The position numbers were made by a program, and so were the translations under genes. The notes beneath the pieces are model-generated. The model was not told the DNA's origin, did not search any database, and saw only the letters and a list, made by a program, of their open reading frames with translations. This document shows, piece by piece, positions 27,354 through 35,755 of a stretch of DNA of 64,000 nt (positions are counted from its first letter, which is position 1; each line of letters opens with the position of its first letter). The DNA lies in contig NZ_CP079218.1 in NCBI RefSeq assembly GCF_019317285.1, positions 2,604,001 through 2,668,000 on the forward strand, given 5' to 3'. This DNA is from Pedobacter sp. D749 (GTDB lineage Bacteria; Bacteroidota; Bacteroidia; Sphingobacteriales; Sphingobacteriaceae).

Positions 27354-30335
27354 ATGGCTTTATTTGCTGAAAAAGCAATCCTGAAATTAAACTTCAGCCG
27401 CTCTTTTATTGCTTTTTTATTTGGGATTATTTTATTTAGCATCCCGAAAACGCTACTTGCACAAACCACCTATCTCCCACATTACACCTCCAAAAATGGT
27501 TTAGCCAGCAACAACTGTTATTACATTTTACAGGATAAAAAAGGTTTTATCTGGATTGCAACAGATAATGGATTGAGTCGTTTTGATGGCACAAATTTTC
27601 AGAATTTCACGATCGAAGACGGACTCCCTGATACGCAGATCTTGCAGATGAAAGAAGACAAAGAAGGCCGCTTGTGGTTTTTTGCCTTAAACGGTCAGCT
27701 CAGCTACTTAAAGGAAGGAAAGTTTTACAACCAGGATAATGACGAACTGCTCAAAAAGCTGAACTTTAATACGGTAATCGTTTCCTTTTTAGTAGATAAA
27801 TCCGGGCGGATCTGGCTTGGAACAAATGCCAACCTGATTGTTTGCTGGGATGGAAAAACCATCAAAAAATACATCTCTCCCAATCAAAATGATAAGTTTA
27901 TCAATGCCTTTATTCATGAGGATGAGCAAGGTAACATATTTGCATACAGCGACCTAAGTGTGCAGGAATTTAATGGAAAAACTTTTTCCATGATCAGGTC
28001 AAAAGTGCAGCCCCTCTCCTACATGACTGCTGCAAATAGCAGCCACAGATCTTTATTTTACCTGGATGGCGGAGGATTAAAACAATATACACACGGAAAC
28101 ATTAACGACCTCATTTCTATCCCTCAGAACCTGATCAAGAACATGTCGGGATATTTTTATTATGATGTTACAAACAAAGAAGTCTGGTTGTCGAATGCTA
28201 ACGGAGCCTTCGCGCTTGATAAAAGCGGAAAAACAGTCCAATACCTTCAGGATATTTCGGTTAACCAAGTAATTAAGGATAATAATCAGAACATGTGGTT
28301 TGCCACCAATCAGGGAATTTACATGCTTCCGAATACGAATAACCGGTTATCGATTATTGATGCAGAATCAGGTCTGAGTAGCAACGTAATCAAAAGCATT
28401 ACTAAAGATGGAAAAAATCGCCTTTGGCTAGGTACTGATGACGCTGTAATTGACGTATTAACCATCAACAATTATCAGGTAGATGAGATCGGTTTAGACG
28501 ATTTTAAGAAATACAAAACCATTAAACAGATTACTTTCGACCCAAAAGACCAATCCATATATTTTGCATCCGATTATGGAATGGGTGTTTTCAAAAATAT
28601 CTATAAAAGCAGTAATGAAGTAAGTTATTTAAAAGAATCGAATAACTCGATGTTCGTAATTAAACACTTTAGCGTAGGTAAAAATAACAATCATCTTGCC
28701 CTGGCCCTATCATCAGGTGTTGTTTTCTTATCGGACAGAAGAACAAAATTCGAATTTAATGCCGCAAAATACCGGGAAAAAGAAGATTTCTTTAAAGATC
28801 GTTCCTACCATGTTTTTTACGATCGGGAAGGCAGTTTGTGGTTTTCTAATATTAACGGGTTATCTCAATTTTCTAAAGGTAAACTGATTAAACACTACGA
28901 AAATCATCCATTGCTGACCAAAAGAATAAACGATATACAACAGCTGGCAGATGGAACACTAATTTTGGCAACGGATGGCTATGGTTTAATCTTTTACAAA
29001 AATAACCAGATTACAAGGCAGATCACTCAAAAAGACGGATTGACCAATAATGTCTGCACTAAAATATTCGTAAAAAACAGCGAAATATGGGTGTTAACAA
29101 ATAAAGGGGTTAACAAAATTGCAGATTATCCCGATCAACCCAGCGTAGCCAATTTTGATTACGGTAAGGATCTTTTGAGTGACGATATCAATAGCTTGTT
29201 CATTGATGACAGCACCGCCTATTTTGCAACAAACAAAGGCCTGATCTTATTTAAATATAATAATAAAAACATCGTTAAGAATCTTCCCAAGGTGTACGTT
29301 ACTTCTATTATTAAAGATAACGAGCGTTTGCCGGTTGATCAGGACAATTTTACTTTCGAAACTGGTAACAATACCATTCTGTTTACCTTTAGCGCAGTTG
29401 ATTTTACCACCAGCGATATTACCTATCGTTACCGTTTAAATGAAAATTCGGCCTGGTTGGAAACCCGTACCAGGCGATTGGATTTTTCTTCACTGCAACC
29501 AGGCGATTATGTATTCGAAGTAAGTGCAAAAAGTCAAAACGGTAATTGGGGCGCCCCGGCAAAAATTGCATTTACAATTAAAAAGCATTTTTGGCAAAGC
29601 CTGTGGTTTTTATCTATTTTAATATTACTTGTGGCTTATATCTTTTACAAGGTAGCAGTTTACATTACCCGCAAGCAGAAAGATAAAGAGCAAGCGCAAT
29701 TGTTATTAAAAAACAAAGTACTCATGCTAGAACAACAGGCTTTGCAGGCGATGATGAATCCACACTTTGTATTTAATGTAATGAACTCCATTCAGCATTA
29801 CATTAATACGCAGAATACAGCGTCTGCGAATAAAGTCTTAACGGGATTTGCCAGACTGATTAGAAAAAACCTGGAAATCTGTACAAAGAGTTATATATCA
29901 CTTGAAGAGGAACTTGAATACCTAAACCTCTATCTCAAACTGGAGAAAAACCGGTTTGGTGATAAATTAACCTATATTTTTAATATTGATGAAGATATCG
30001 ACAAAGAAGAAACCTTTATCCCATCTATGCTGTTGCAACCTTATATAGAAAATGCAATATGGCATGGCATTATGCCAAAAGAAACGGGCGGCGAAATTCT
30101 GATCAACATTAAACTTCAGGATGAATTCTACCTCAACATCGAAATTATTGATGATGGGATTGGAATTGATAACTCTTTAAAGGACAAAAAAGACACCCAT
30201 ATCAGCAAAGGTATGCAGTTAACTAAAGAAAGATTGCACCTTTTAGGTCAGATTGGAGCAAAACCTATACACTTAAACGTGAGGCAGAATACCACAAATG
30301 GTACAACGGTATCCATTTCTATACCGTTAAAATAG
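27354..30335 (+). CDS. Propeller-type sensor histidine kinase (His_kinase family)
   Basis: 993 residues when started at ATG 27354. An in-frame GTG at 27330 would overlap the regulator gene by 11 bases and add eight residues. Signal/TM segment about 15-40 (ending LLAQ), then many two-component-regulator propeller repeats (NGLASNNCYYILQDKKGFIW, DGLPDTQILQMKEDKEGRLWF and so on, about 50-610), a Y_Y_Y-type beta domain (about 630-735), one TM helix (about 745-770) and a LytS-type kinase core with QAMMNPHFVFNVMNSIQHY (phospho-acceptor H804) and a C-terminal HATPase. The large periplasmic sensor probably feels an extracellular or envelope signal and phosphorylates the upstream LytTR regulator. No hybrid AraC domain. 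Confidence 0.9.
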   Translation: MALFAEKAILKLNFSRSFIAFLFGIILFSIPKTLLAQTTYLPHYTSKNGLASNNCYYILQDKKGFIWIATDNGLSRFDGTNFQNFTIEDGLPDTQILQMKEDKEGRLWFFALNGQLSYLKEGKFYNQDNDELLKKLNFNTVIVSFLVDKSGRIWLGTNANLIVCWDGKTIKKYISPNQNDKFINAFIHEDEQGNIFAYSDLSVQEFNGKTFSMIRSKVQPLSYMTAANSSHRSLFYLDGGGLKQYTHGNINDLISIPQNLIKNMSGYFYYDVTNKEVWLSNANGAFALDKSGKTVQYLQDISVNQVIKDNNQNMWFATNQGIYMLPNTNNRLSIIDAESGLSSNVIKSITKDGKNRLWLGTDDAVIDVLTINNYQVDEIGLDDFKKYKTIKQITFDPKDQSIYFASDYGMGVFKNIYKSSNEVSYLKESNNSMFVIKHFSVGKNNNHLALALSSGVVFLSDRRTKFEFNAAKYREKEDFFKDRSYHVFYDREGSLWFSNINGLSQFSKGKLIKHYENHPLLTKRINDIQQLADGTLILATDGYGLIFYKNNQITRQITQKDGLTNNVCTKIFVKNSEIWVLTNKGVNKIADYPDQPSVANFDYGKDLLSDDINSLFIDDSTAYFATNKGLILFKYNNKNIVKNLPKVYVTSIIKDNERLPVDQDNFTFETGNNTILFTFSAVDFTTSDITYRYRLNENSAWLETRTRRLDFSSLQPGDYVFEVSAKSQNGNWGAPAKIAFTIKKHFWQSLWFLSILILLVAYIFYKVAVYITRKQKDKEQAQLLLKNKVLMLEQQALQAMMNPHFVFNVMNSIQHYINTQNTASANKVLTGFARLIRKNLEICTKSYISLEEELEYLNLYLKLEKNRFGDKLTYIFNIDEDIDKEETFIPSMLLQPYIENAIWHGIMPKETGGEILINIKLQDEFYLNIEIIDDGIGIDNSLKDKKDTHISKGMQLTKERLHLLGQIGAKPIHLNVRQNTTNGTTVSISIPLK

Positions 30336-30523
30336 AAAATTTACCGTTTACTCAATTATTAATACCACTCACTAAATAGAATCTTGATCGAACCCTCTTT
30401 AGCCTTAAACTTGTGTTAGAAATAAACGATAGTGTTTATCAAAGACGTTCTTATAGAATTGATATAGATATTTAATAACCTAACCTAAAACTATATCTTA
30501 ATTCAGGTTTCATTTGTGTGTTG

Positions 30524-30561
30524 AAAGCGGTCTTGTTTTTAAAAGCGAGACCGCTTTTTTT
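30524..30561 (+). terminator. Terminator after the LytTR/kinase operon
   Basis: Stem AAAGCGGTCT (30524-30533) / AGACCGCT (30548-30555) followed by seven T. It ends only about 26 bases before the scpB start, so its T-tract overlaps the expected -33 region of scpB. Confidence 0.8.
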
Positions 30562-30575
30562 ATGCCCAAAAATTC

Positions 30576-30583
30576 TATTTTTG
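30576..30583 (+). promoter_or_regulatory. Predicted -7 element of scpB, 4 bases before the ATG
   Basis: TATTTTTG matches TAnnTTTG and is followed by TTCT and then the scpB ATG (30588). The -33 side is only a T-run (the terminator tail). Predicts a leaderless scpB mRNA. Confidence 0.5.
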
Positions 30584-30587
30584 TTCT

Positions 30588-31154
30588 ATGCCCAATCACA
30601 ACATTACCAGGCACATTGAAGCCCTTGTATTTTCTTCCAGCCAAAGCATAGATACACAAGAAATTATACTTGCCCTAAACGCTGTTTTCAATGAAGAATT
30701 TACAGAAGCACAAGTATTCGAAAGCGTAGAACAGATTAAGGAAAAATATAGCCATGATGATTTTGCCATCGAACTGGTCTTCTTAAACAATGGTTACCAG
30801 TTTCTCACCAAAAAAGATTATCATGAAACCGTTAACCAACTTCAGTTACATCGCTCAAAAAAAAAACTAAGTCAGGCGGCTATGGAAACGTTAGCCATTA
30901 TAGCTTACCGCCAGCCCATTACCAAATTAGAAATTGAACAGATTAGGGGTGTAAACTCGGATTATTCAGTGCAACGGCTGCTGGAAAAAGAGTTGATCAG
31001 TATTGATGGAAAAGCAGAGAGTCCCGGCAGGCCGATCCTTTACAGCACCAGTACATCATTTATGGATTATTTTGGCTTAAATAACCTAAACCAACTTCCA
31101 CAGTTAAAAGACATTGTTAAGGAGGAAAATACAGTGGGAGAAAATGTGGAATAA
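30588..31154 (+). CDS. scpB: Segregation and condensation protein B
   Basis: 188-residue kleisin-associated protein of the Smc-ScpA-ScpB condensin, a dimer of winged-helix domains. Family segments are IEALVFSSSQSIDTQEI near the N-terminus, ETLAIIAYRQPITKLEIEQIRGVNSDYSVQRLLEK in the second winged helix, and GRPILYSTSTSFMDYFGLNNL near the C-terminus. Length is typical. Its usual partner scpA is not in the window. The predicted transcript begins at the ATG. Confidence 0.95.
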   Translation: MPNHNITRHIEALVFSSSQSIDTQEIILALNAVFNEEFTEAQVFESVEQIKEKYSHDDFAIELVFLNNGYQFLTKKDYHETVNQLQLHRSKKKLSQAAMETLAIIAYRQPITKLEIEQIRGVNSDYSVQRLLEKELISIDGKAESPGRPILYSTSTSFMDYFGLNNLNQLPQLKDIVKEENTVGENVE

Positions 31155-31175
31155 ATAAAATTATTTTATTTATTC
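31149..31175. repeat. Perfect AT-rich palindrome over the scpB stop
   Basis: GAATAAATAAAAT and ATTTTATTTATTC form 13-bp arms around one central T, overlapping the scpB stop codon. It could be a weak hairpin protecting or ending the scpB transcript. Confidence 0.6.
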
Positions 31176-31230
31176 ACAGCTTGTTATTAAAAAATTTTTT
31201 TTTGTATTTTTAAACTATAAAAGCAATTTT

Positions 31231-31238
31231 TATTTTTG
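31231..31238 (+). promoter_or_regulatory. Predicted -7 element of the 63-aa acidic gene
   Basis: TATTTTTG ends 4 bases before ATG 31243, the same geometry as at scpB and mqnC. No clean -33 TTG is seen; T-runs lie about 19 bases upstream. Confidence 0.45.
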
Positions 31239-31242
31239 TGTT

Positions 31243-31434
31243 ATGAAAGCGCCAAACAAACTCCCAACTAAGCCGACTACTAAAAAACAGGTAGACGAAG
31301 ATGATGATCTTGAAGATGACGATATTCAAACAACAAAAAAGAAGCCTCAAGATGATGAAGATGATGATTTTGATATCCCGTTAGATGATCTTGATAATTT
31401 CGATAATTTCGACGATGACGACGACGATTATTAA
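31243..31434 (+). CDS. 63-residue extremely acidic protein, unknown function
   Basis: A short basic, Pro/Lys/Thr-rich N-terminus (1-16) is followed by runs of Asp and Glu broken by a Thr/Lys patch (QTTKKK near 29-34), ending with LDDLDNFDNFDDDDDDY. It must be intrinsically disordered. It is supported as a real gene by a -7 element directly before its ATG and a strong terminator 23 bases after its stop. Such tails resemble nucleic-acid-mimic or chaperone-like acidic peptides; function is unknown. Codon use in the Asp runs (GAT/GAC mixed) argues against a simple repeat expansion. Confidence 0.75.
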   Translation: MKAPNKLPTKPTTKKQVDEDDDLEDDDIQTTKKKPQDDEDDDFDIPLDDLDNFDNFDDDDDDY

Positions 31435-31456
31435 TATTTAAAAAAACATATATTTG

Positions 31457-31490
31457 AAAAAGCATCCGCCCGCTTGGTAGGATGCTTTTT
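31457..31490 (+). terminator. Terminator of the acidic-protein gene
   Basis: AAAAAGCATCC (31457-31467) pairs perfectly with GGATGCTTTTT (31480-31490), loop of 12. Confidence 0.85.
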
Positions 31491-31507
31491 AATTTTAAAA
31501 TCTGCCC

Positions 31508-32626
31508 ATGCAAGTTATATCGGTAAGCAATACATCATTAAAAAAAGACTTTCTAAACACACCAAAAATCCTATATAAAAACGATAAAAACTGGATCTGT
31601 CCATTGGATAGTGAAGTTGAAAATGTTTTTAATCCAGAAAAAAACACTTTTTTTGCACATGGAAAATGTACACGCTGGGTTTTAAAAGACGATACAGGAA
31701 AACTAATCGGTCGTGTTTCAGCTTTTATCAATGAGAAAAAAGCCTACCACTATGATCAACCTACAGGTGGCATGGGCTTTTTTGAATGTATTGATGATGA
31801 AAAAGCTGCCTTTCTTTTATTCGATACAGCAAAAAACTGGTTAGCCGAAAATGGTATGAAAGCGATGGACGGTCCGATTAATTTTGGCGAAAACGATACC
31901 TTCTGGGGCTTATTGGTTGAAGGCTTCACCCCTCCTTCTTTCGGCATGAACTACAACTTTCCCTACTATCAGAAGTTTTTCGATAACTATGGTTTTGTTA
32001 CCGAATATGAGCAATTAACCAATCACATTAACCTTACTATTCCTTTTCCGGAACGTTTTACAAAAATTGCGAACTGGGTAAGAAATAAACCGGGTTATAC
32101 TTTCGAATATTTCAGCAAAGCCAATTCCAGCAAGTACATTAATGATTTAATGGAAATTTACAATGATGGCTGGCAGGATTTTGAAAATTTTGTTCCTATT
32201 AAAAGAGAAACCCTGGAAGAGAGCTTTAAAAGCATGGAACCCATTATGGATGAGCACCTCATCCAGTTTGCATATTTTAATGGCGAACCAGCATCTTTTG
32301 TAGTGTTGATTCCTGATGCAAATCAAATGATCAAAGGTTTTGATGGTAAATTGGGTTTAATTGAAAAATTAAAGTTTGCTTACCGCCGCTGGGTGGGCGT
32401 TACCCGCATGAGGGCAATCGTGATGGGCACTAAACCTAAATTCCAAAAACATGGCCTGGAATCAGTTCTTTTTATCCGTTTAGGTGAATATGTACTGCCT
32501 AAAAACCAGTACAAAGAACTCGAGTTAAGCTGGGTTGGCGATTTTAATGAACAGATGATTGCTATCCATAAAGCCACAGGTGCTACTTTTGGTAAAAAGC
32601 ACTTAACCATGCGAAAGATATTTTAA
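31508..32626 (+). CDS. GNAT-fold N-acetyltransferase-like protein
   Basis: 372 residues, cytoplasmic, no signal. The family is a long GNAT-related protein widely found in Bacteroidota, with the N-terminal acyltransferase half (about 10-150; RWVLKDDTGKLIGRVSAFI, then GGMGFFECIDDEKAAFLLF) and a second GNAT-like half (about 190-372). Segments such as MDGPINFGENDTFWGLLVEGF are typical. The acceptor is unknown. A terminator lies between it and the upstream acidic gene, so it has its own promoter or depends on read-through. Confidence 0.8.
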   Translation: MQVISVSNTSLKKDFLNTPKILYKNDKNWICPLDSEVENVFNPEKNTFFAHGKCTRWVLKDDTGKLIGRVSAFINEKKAYHYDQPTGGMGFFECIDDEKAAFLLFDTAKNWLAENGMKAMDGPINFGENDTFWGLLVEGFTPPSFGMNYNFPYYQKFFDNYGFVTEYEQLTNHINLTIPFPERFTKIANWVRNKPGYTFEYFSKANSSKYINDLMEIYNDGWQDFENFVPIKRETLEESFKSMEPIMDEHLIQFAYFNGEPASFVVLIPDANQMIKGFDGKLGLIEKLKFAYRRWVGVTRMRAIVMGTKPKFQKHGLESVLFIRLGEYVLPKNQYKELELSWVGDFNEQMIAIHKATGATFGKKHLTMRKIF

Positions 32627-32653
32627 CCTTAATAGGTTCATCACCCGCCAAGA

Positions 32654-32680
32654 TTCGTGTCTCCACGAACCTTTTTTTTT
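32654..32680 (+). terminator. Terminator of the GNAT gene
   Basis: TTCGTG / CACGAA with a four-base loop TCTC, closely followed by nine or more T. AGGTTC (32636) and GAACCT also pair around it. Confidence 0.8.
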
Positions 32681-32733
32681 ATTTTGGTCCCGGATTCACG
32701 AAAACACAGAGAAATCTAACGTTAAACTTCATC

Positions 32734-32841
32734 GTCCTCGTTTGCAACGAGGATGAATGAGAATGGCGATTGTATCGCACTAGGGCTATTCATTTCGCAT
32801 TACAAATGCGGATTTCGCTAACCCTCGTTACAAACGAGGAC
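32734..32841. repeat. REP/BIME-like element
   Basis: GTCCTCGTTTGCAACGAGGA (32734-32753) and CCCTCGTTACAAACGAGGAC (32822-32841) are each palindromic and inverted with respect to each other (18 of 20). Between them lie smaller hairpins GCGATTGTATCGC and CGCATTACAAATGCG. This resembles REP pairs moved by single-domain IS200-type (RAYT) transposases. No transposase is present here. Confidence 0.7.
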
Positions 32842-32859
32842 TATCTTTCAAGGAATAAC

Positions 32860-33789
32860 CTACGCGTTTTTATACTTCGGAAGATTAATCAACAGTACAC
32901 TTCCTAAAATAATTACCAGTCCGATCACCTGCGTAAGGCCAATTACCTCATTGGTAAATGTTAAACTTAACAATACCGCCACTACAGGATTTACATAAGC
33001 ATAGGTACTCACCTGTGTAGCCGGACGTACTTTAAGCAACCATACATAAGCACTGAATGCTGCAATGGATCCGAATAGAATCAGGTAAATAATAGATAGC
33101 CAGGCATCTAATGATATATTTTCCCAGTCTAACAATTTGAATTCTGACTTCAAAATGCCACCTGGAATAAAAGCTAAACTGGCCATTAACATTTGCCAAC
33201 CTGTGTTAACAGAAACCGAACTGCCTGTAGTAGGATGGTATTTCGAATAAAGTGATCCACCAGCCCATGCTATTGGTCCAAAAACAAGTAATACCATACC
33301 TATAATCTGCAGATTACTTTGTGGTTTATCAAGCGCTTGTACAATCTGATCGCCAAATAAGAGCAAAACGCCTAAAAAGCCAATTACTAAACCCAAAACA
33401 ATATACTTATTGCTCAGATTTTCTTTCCAATGCGATTTATCTAAAATAACAAACCATATTGCTGCTGAGGCCACCATAATAGCCACTAAACCACTGGGAA
33501 TAAACTGTTCTACCCAAATTACGATTCCGTTACCCAAGCCCAACATTAAAATACCGCTCACTGTAGCAATCTTAATGGTTTTTAGGTTAAAAATATCTTC
33601 TCCCTTAATCTTACACCAGGTTAACATCAACACTCCCGCAACAGAAAAACGGAATGCCCCTAAAATAAATGGCGGAAAACCAGCCAATGCCCTTTGAATA
33701 AAAAAGTATGTTGAACCCCAAACAATGTATACGATAGCAAAAGCCAGGTAAACCATTACCGGAGATGCCGTTTTATTTATATTTGTCAT
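32860..33789 (-). CDS. EamA/DMT-superfamily inner-membrane transporter
   Basis: 309 residues with about ten hydrophobic helices forming two EamA repeats: the first begins FAIVYIVWGSTYFFIQRAL, the second IIGMVLLVFGPIAWAGGSLYSK. The VWGSTYF and YAYVNPVVAVLLS segments are hallmarks of the RhtA/YedA-like drug/metabolite exporter group. The likely role is efflux of a metabolite or amino acid; substrate unknown. The XRE regulator gene upstream has the same direction (gap about 80 bases) and could be co-transcribed. Confidence 0.9.
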   Translation of the reverse strand: MTNINKTASPVMVYLAFAIVYIVWGSTYFFIQRALAGFPPFILGAFRFSVAGVLMLTWCKIKGEDIFNLKTIKIATVSGILMLGLGNGIVIWVEQFIPSGLVAIMVASAAIWFVILDKSHWKENLSNKYIVLGLVIGFLGVLLLFGDQIVQALDKPQSNLQIIGMVLLVFGPIAWAGGSLYSKYHPTTGSSVSVNTGWQMLMASLAFIPGGILKSEFKLLDWENISLDAWLSIIYLILFGSIAAFSAYVWLLKVRPATQVSTYAYVNPVVAVLLSLTFTNEVIGLTQVIGLVIILGSVLLINLPKYKNA

Positions 33790-33868
33790 ACTCTTATTGT
33801 TCAGGAATTACCATTTTTTTTCTCTTTTACGGTTTCCAACACAATCGTGGTTTATTTAAAAAAATATT

Positions 33869-34189
33869 TTATATTCCAAGCTTATCATAGAGATCGATAA
33901 CCTTTTTACGAAGTTTATTAATTTCTTCTTCCTTTTCGATCAGTTCTTTTTTAAGCGCAGCCAATTCTGTAGAAGGGTCTGCCCCTGCCAATTGGCCATC
34001 GATCAATTGTACAACGGGAACTTTAAAGGTTTTAGAAATCTGGAGTAAACGGGAAATATTGAGATCTGTTTGGCCCGTTTCTATTTTGCAGAAAGCCGGA
34101 GTCGAGATATTTAATTTTTTAGCAGCATCAGCCTGACTTAACCCTAAAGCCAGTCTACTTTGCTTGATTCGTTCTCCAATACTTTTCAT
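33869..34189 (-). CDS. XRE-family helix-turn-helix regulator
   Basis: 106 residues from the preferred start at 34189 (MKSIGERIKQ); a frame beginning at 34222 adds 11 residues. The Cro/CI-type HTH occupies about 4-58 (GERIKQSRLALGLSQADAAKKLNISTPAFCKIETGQTD, described in parts by its conserved L-x-Q-x-x-A and E-x-G positions). The C-terminal part (about 75-106) is a short coiled coil, LKKELIEKEEEINKLRKKV, likely for dimerisation. No ligand domain. The target is unknown. Confidence 0.88.
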   Translation of the reverse strand: MKSIGERIKQSRLALGLSQADAAKKLNISTPAFCKIETGQTDLNISRLLQISKTFKVPVVQLIDGQLAGADPSTELAALKKELIEKEEEINKLRKKVIDLYDKLGI

Positions 34190-34202
34190 TTGATTAGATG
34201 TG

Positions 34203-34305
34203 AGATTTGAGATACTAGACAAAAAAGGGATTTGAGATACTAGATATTAAATTTGAGAGGATTTAAGCTTTAAAATCTTACCTCTCAAATCTCATGTCTC
34301 AAATC
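34203..34305. repeat. Word-repeat gap (TTTGAGATACTAGA / TCTCAAATCTCA)
   Basis: GATTTGAGATACTAGA occurs twice (about 34204 and 34231) and inverted words CTCTCAAATCTCATG and TCTCAAATCTCACTTCTC occur at 34281-34312. The gap can fold into a long imperfect hairpin after the mpl gene. No coding content. Confidence 0.65.
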
Positions 34306-35658
34306 TCACTTCTCTAAAGAAGCCGCCAGTTCGGGCAGATCGAAACCTGCATAATTACCAGAGCTCATCATCAATAGGTTGGTATCTTTGTAATTCAAAC
34401 TCAATAAATAAGCTTTTAACTTAGCTGCATCATTAAAAAACTTCAGTTTTGGATTAGCAAAAGCCTGCTGCACATCATCTTCAGAAAAAGATTCCATGCG
34501 TTTTTGTTCGAAAGATTTAATATCAATAAATACTATTGCTTCGTCGGCTTTATCCATTGCCCCGGTGTATTCTTTCAAAAAGTCTTTATTCAAACTGCTA
34601 AAAGTATGCAATTCAATACAAGCTACTAATTTACGGTTGATAAATTGCGCTTTAACAGCATCAATAGTGGCTTTTAATTTTGAGGGCGAATGCGCAAAAT
34701 CTTTGTAAACACTGGTCGATTCATCTGCTAAAATCACTTCTAAGCGCTTAGCAGCGCCAGTAAACGAAGAAATAGCAGCATCAAACTCAGCTTCACTGAT
34801 TTCCAATTGTTTGCAAACTAATTTAGCTGCATTCAGGTTCATCAGATTGTGATCGCCAAAAATCTTTAAAGCGGTTTCTTCCGGAAGCAAATAAGTAATT
34901 CCATTTTTGATTTCATGCTTAGGAATAGCATAACCGATTTTAGTAACATTAGCTTTTGATTGCGTTACAATTTCATTTAAATCTGCATCCGCTTTACAAT
35001 AAATTAAAGTTCCGTTAGCTTCGATGGTATCAATAAATTTATCAAACTGCAAAGTATAATCGGCATAAGTTGGAAACACATTGATGTGATCCCATGCAAT
35101 ACCGCTGATTACCGCAACATTTGCCTTGTAAAGATGAAATTTAGGTCTTCTATCAATCGGTGATGATAAATACTCATCCCCTTCAATAATCATTACCGGA
35201 GCTTCTTCGGTAACTTTTACCATGGTTTCGAAACCAGTCAGTTGTGCACCAACCAAATAATCGAAATCACGTTTGTAATAATTTAGCACGTGCAGAATCA
35301 TACTGGTAATGGTTGTTTTACCATGACTGCCACCAATGACTACACGAAGCTTATTTTTACTCTGCTCGTAAATGTACTCAGGGTAAGAATAAATTTTAAC
35401 ACCCAGTTCCTGCGCTTTCAATAATTCAGGATTATCGATCCGTGCATGCATGCCTAAAATTACCGCATCCAAACCGCTTGAAATACGATTTTCATTCCAG
35501 CCCATTTCAGCCGGCAATAAACCATATTTATCCAAACGCGATTTTGCAGGCTCAAAAATCACATCATCCGATCCCGAAATCTGATATCCTTTTTTATGTA
35601 AGGCAATGGCCAGATTGTGCATCGCACTCCCACCGATCGCTATAAAATGTATGTGCAT
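34306..35658 (-). CDS. mpl: UDP-N-acetylmuramate:L-Ala-gamma-D-Glu-meso-DAP ligase
   Basis: 450-residue Mur-ligase-family enzyme that joins recycled murein tripeptide to UDP-MurNAc (peptidoglycan recycling). N-terminal Rossmann domain with HFIAIGGSAMHNLA, then the ATP-binding loop GGSHGKTT (109-116), central-domain IIEGDEYLSSPIDRRPKF, and the C-terminal AAKRLEVI and KDFAHSPSKLKATI segments. The GDEYDTA-type position reads GDEYLSS, and the DFAHSP variant of DYAHHP is the usual distinction of Mpl from MurC. It lies at the end of a leftward run tpiA-prmA-mpl. Confidence 0.93.
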   Translation of the reverse strand: MHIHFIAIGGSAMHNLAIALHKKGYQISGSDDVIFEPAKSRLDKYGLLPAEMGWNENRISSGLDAVILGMHARIDNPELLKAQELGVKIYSYPEYIYEQSKNKLRVVIGGSHGKTTITSMILHVLNYYKRDFDYLVGAQLTGFETMVKVTEEAPVMIIEGDEYLSSPIDRRPKFHLYKANVAVISGIAWDHINVFPTYADYTLQFDKFIDTIEANGTLIYCKADADLNEIVTQSKANVTKIGYAIPKHEIKNGITYLLPEETALKIFGDHNLMNLNAAKLVCKQLEISEAEFDAAISSFTGAAKRLEVILADESTSVYKDFAHSPSKLKATIDAVKAQFINRKLVACIELHTFSSLNKDFLKEYTGAMDKADEAIVFIDIKSFEQKRMESFSEDDVQQAFANPKLKFFNDAAKLKAYLLSLNYKDTNLLMMSSGNYAGFDLPELAASLEK

Positions 35659-35755
35659 ATAAATTAATTATTGAATGATAGCAGGATTGAATGACTGAAT
35701 GATAATTCATCGAAAACTTAAGCATTCGATCATTCACTCATTCAAAATTCAATCA
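35659..35755. repeat. Word-repeat gap (ATTGAATGA / TCATTCAAT)
   Basis: TTATTGAATGATAGC and GATTGAATGACTGAATG are followed by inverted ATTCGATCATTCACTC and ATTCAAAATTCAATCATT. The same vocabulary is used independently at 62520-62695. Confidence 0.65.
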
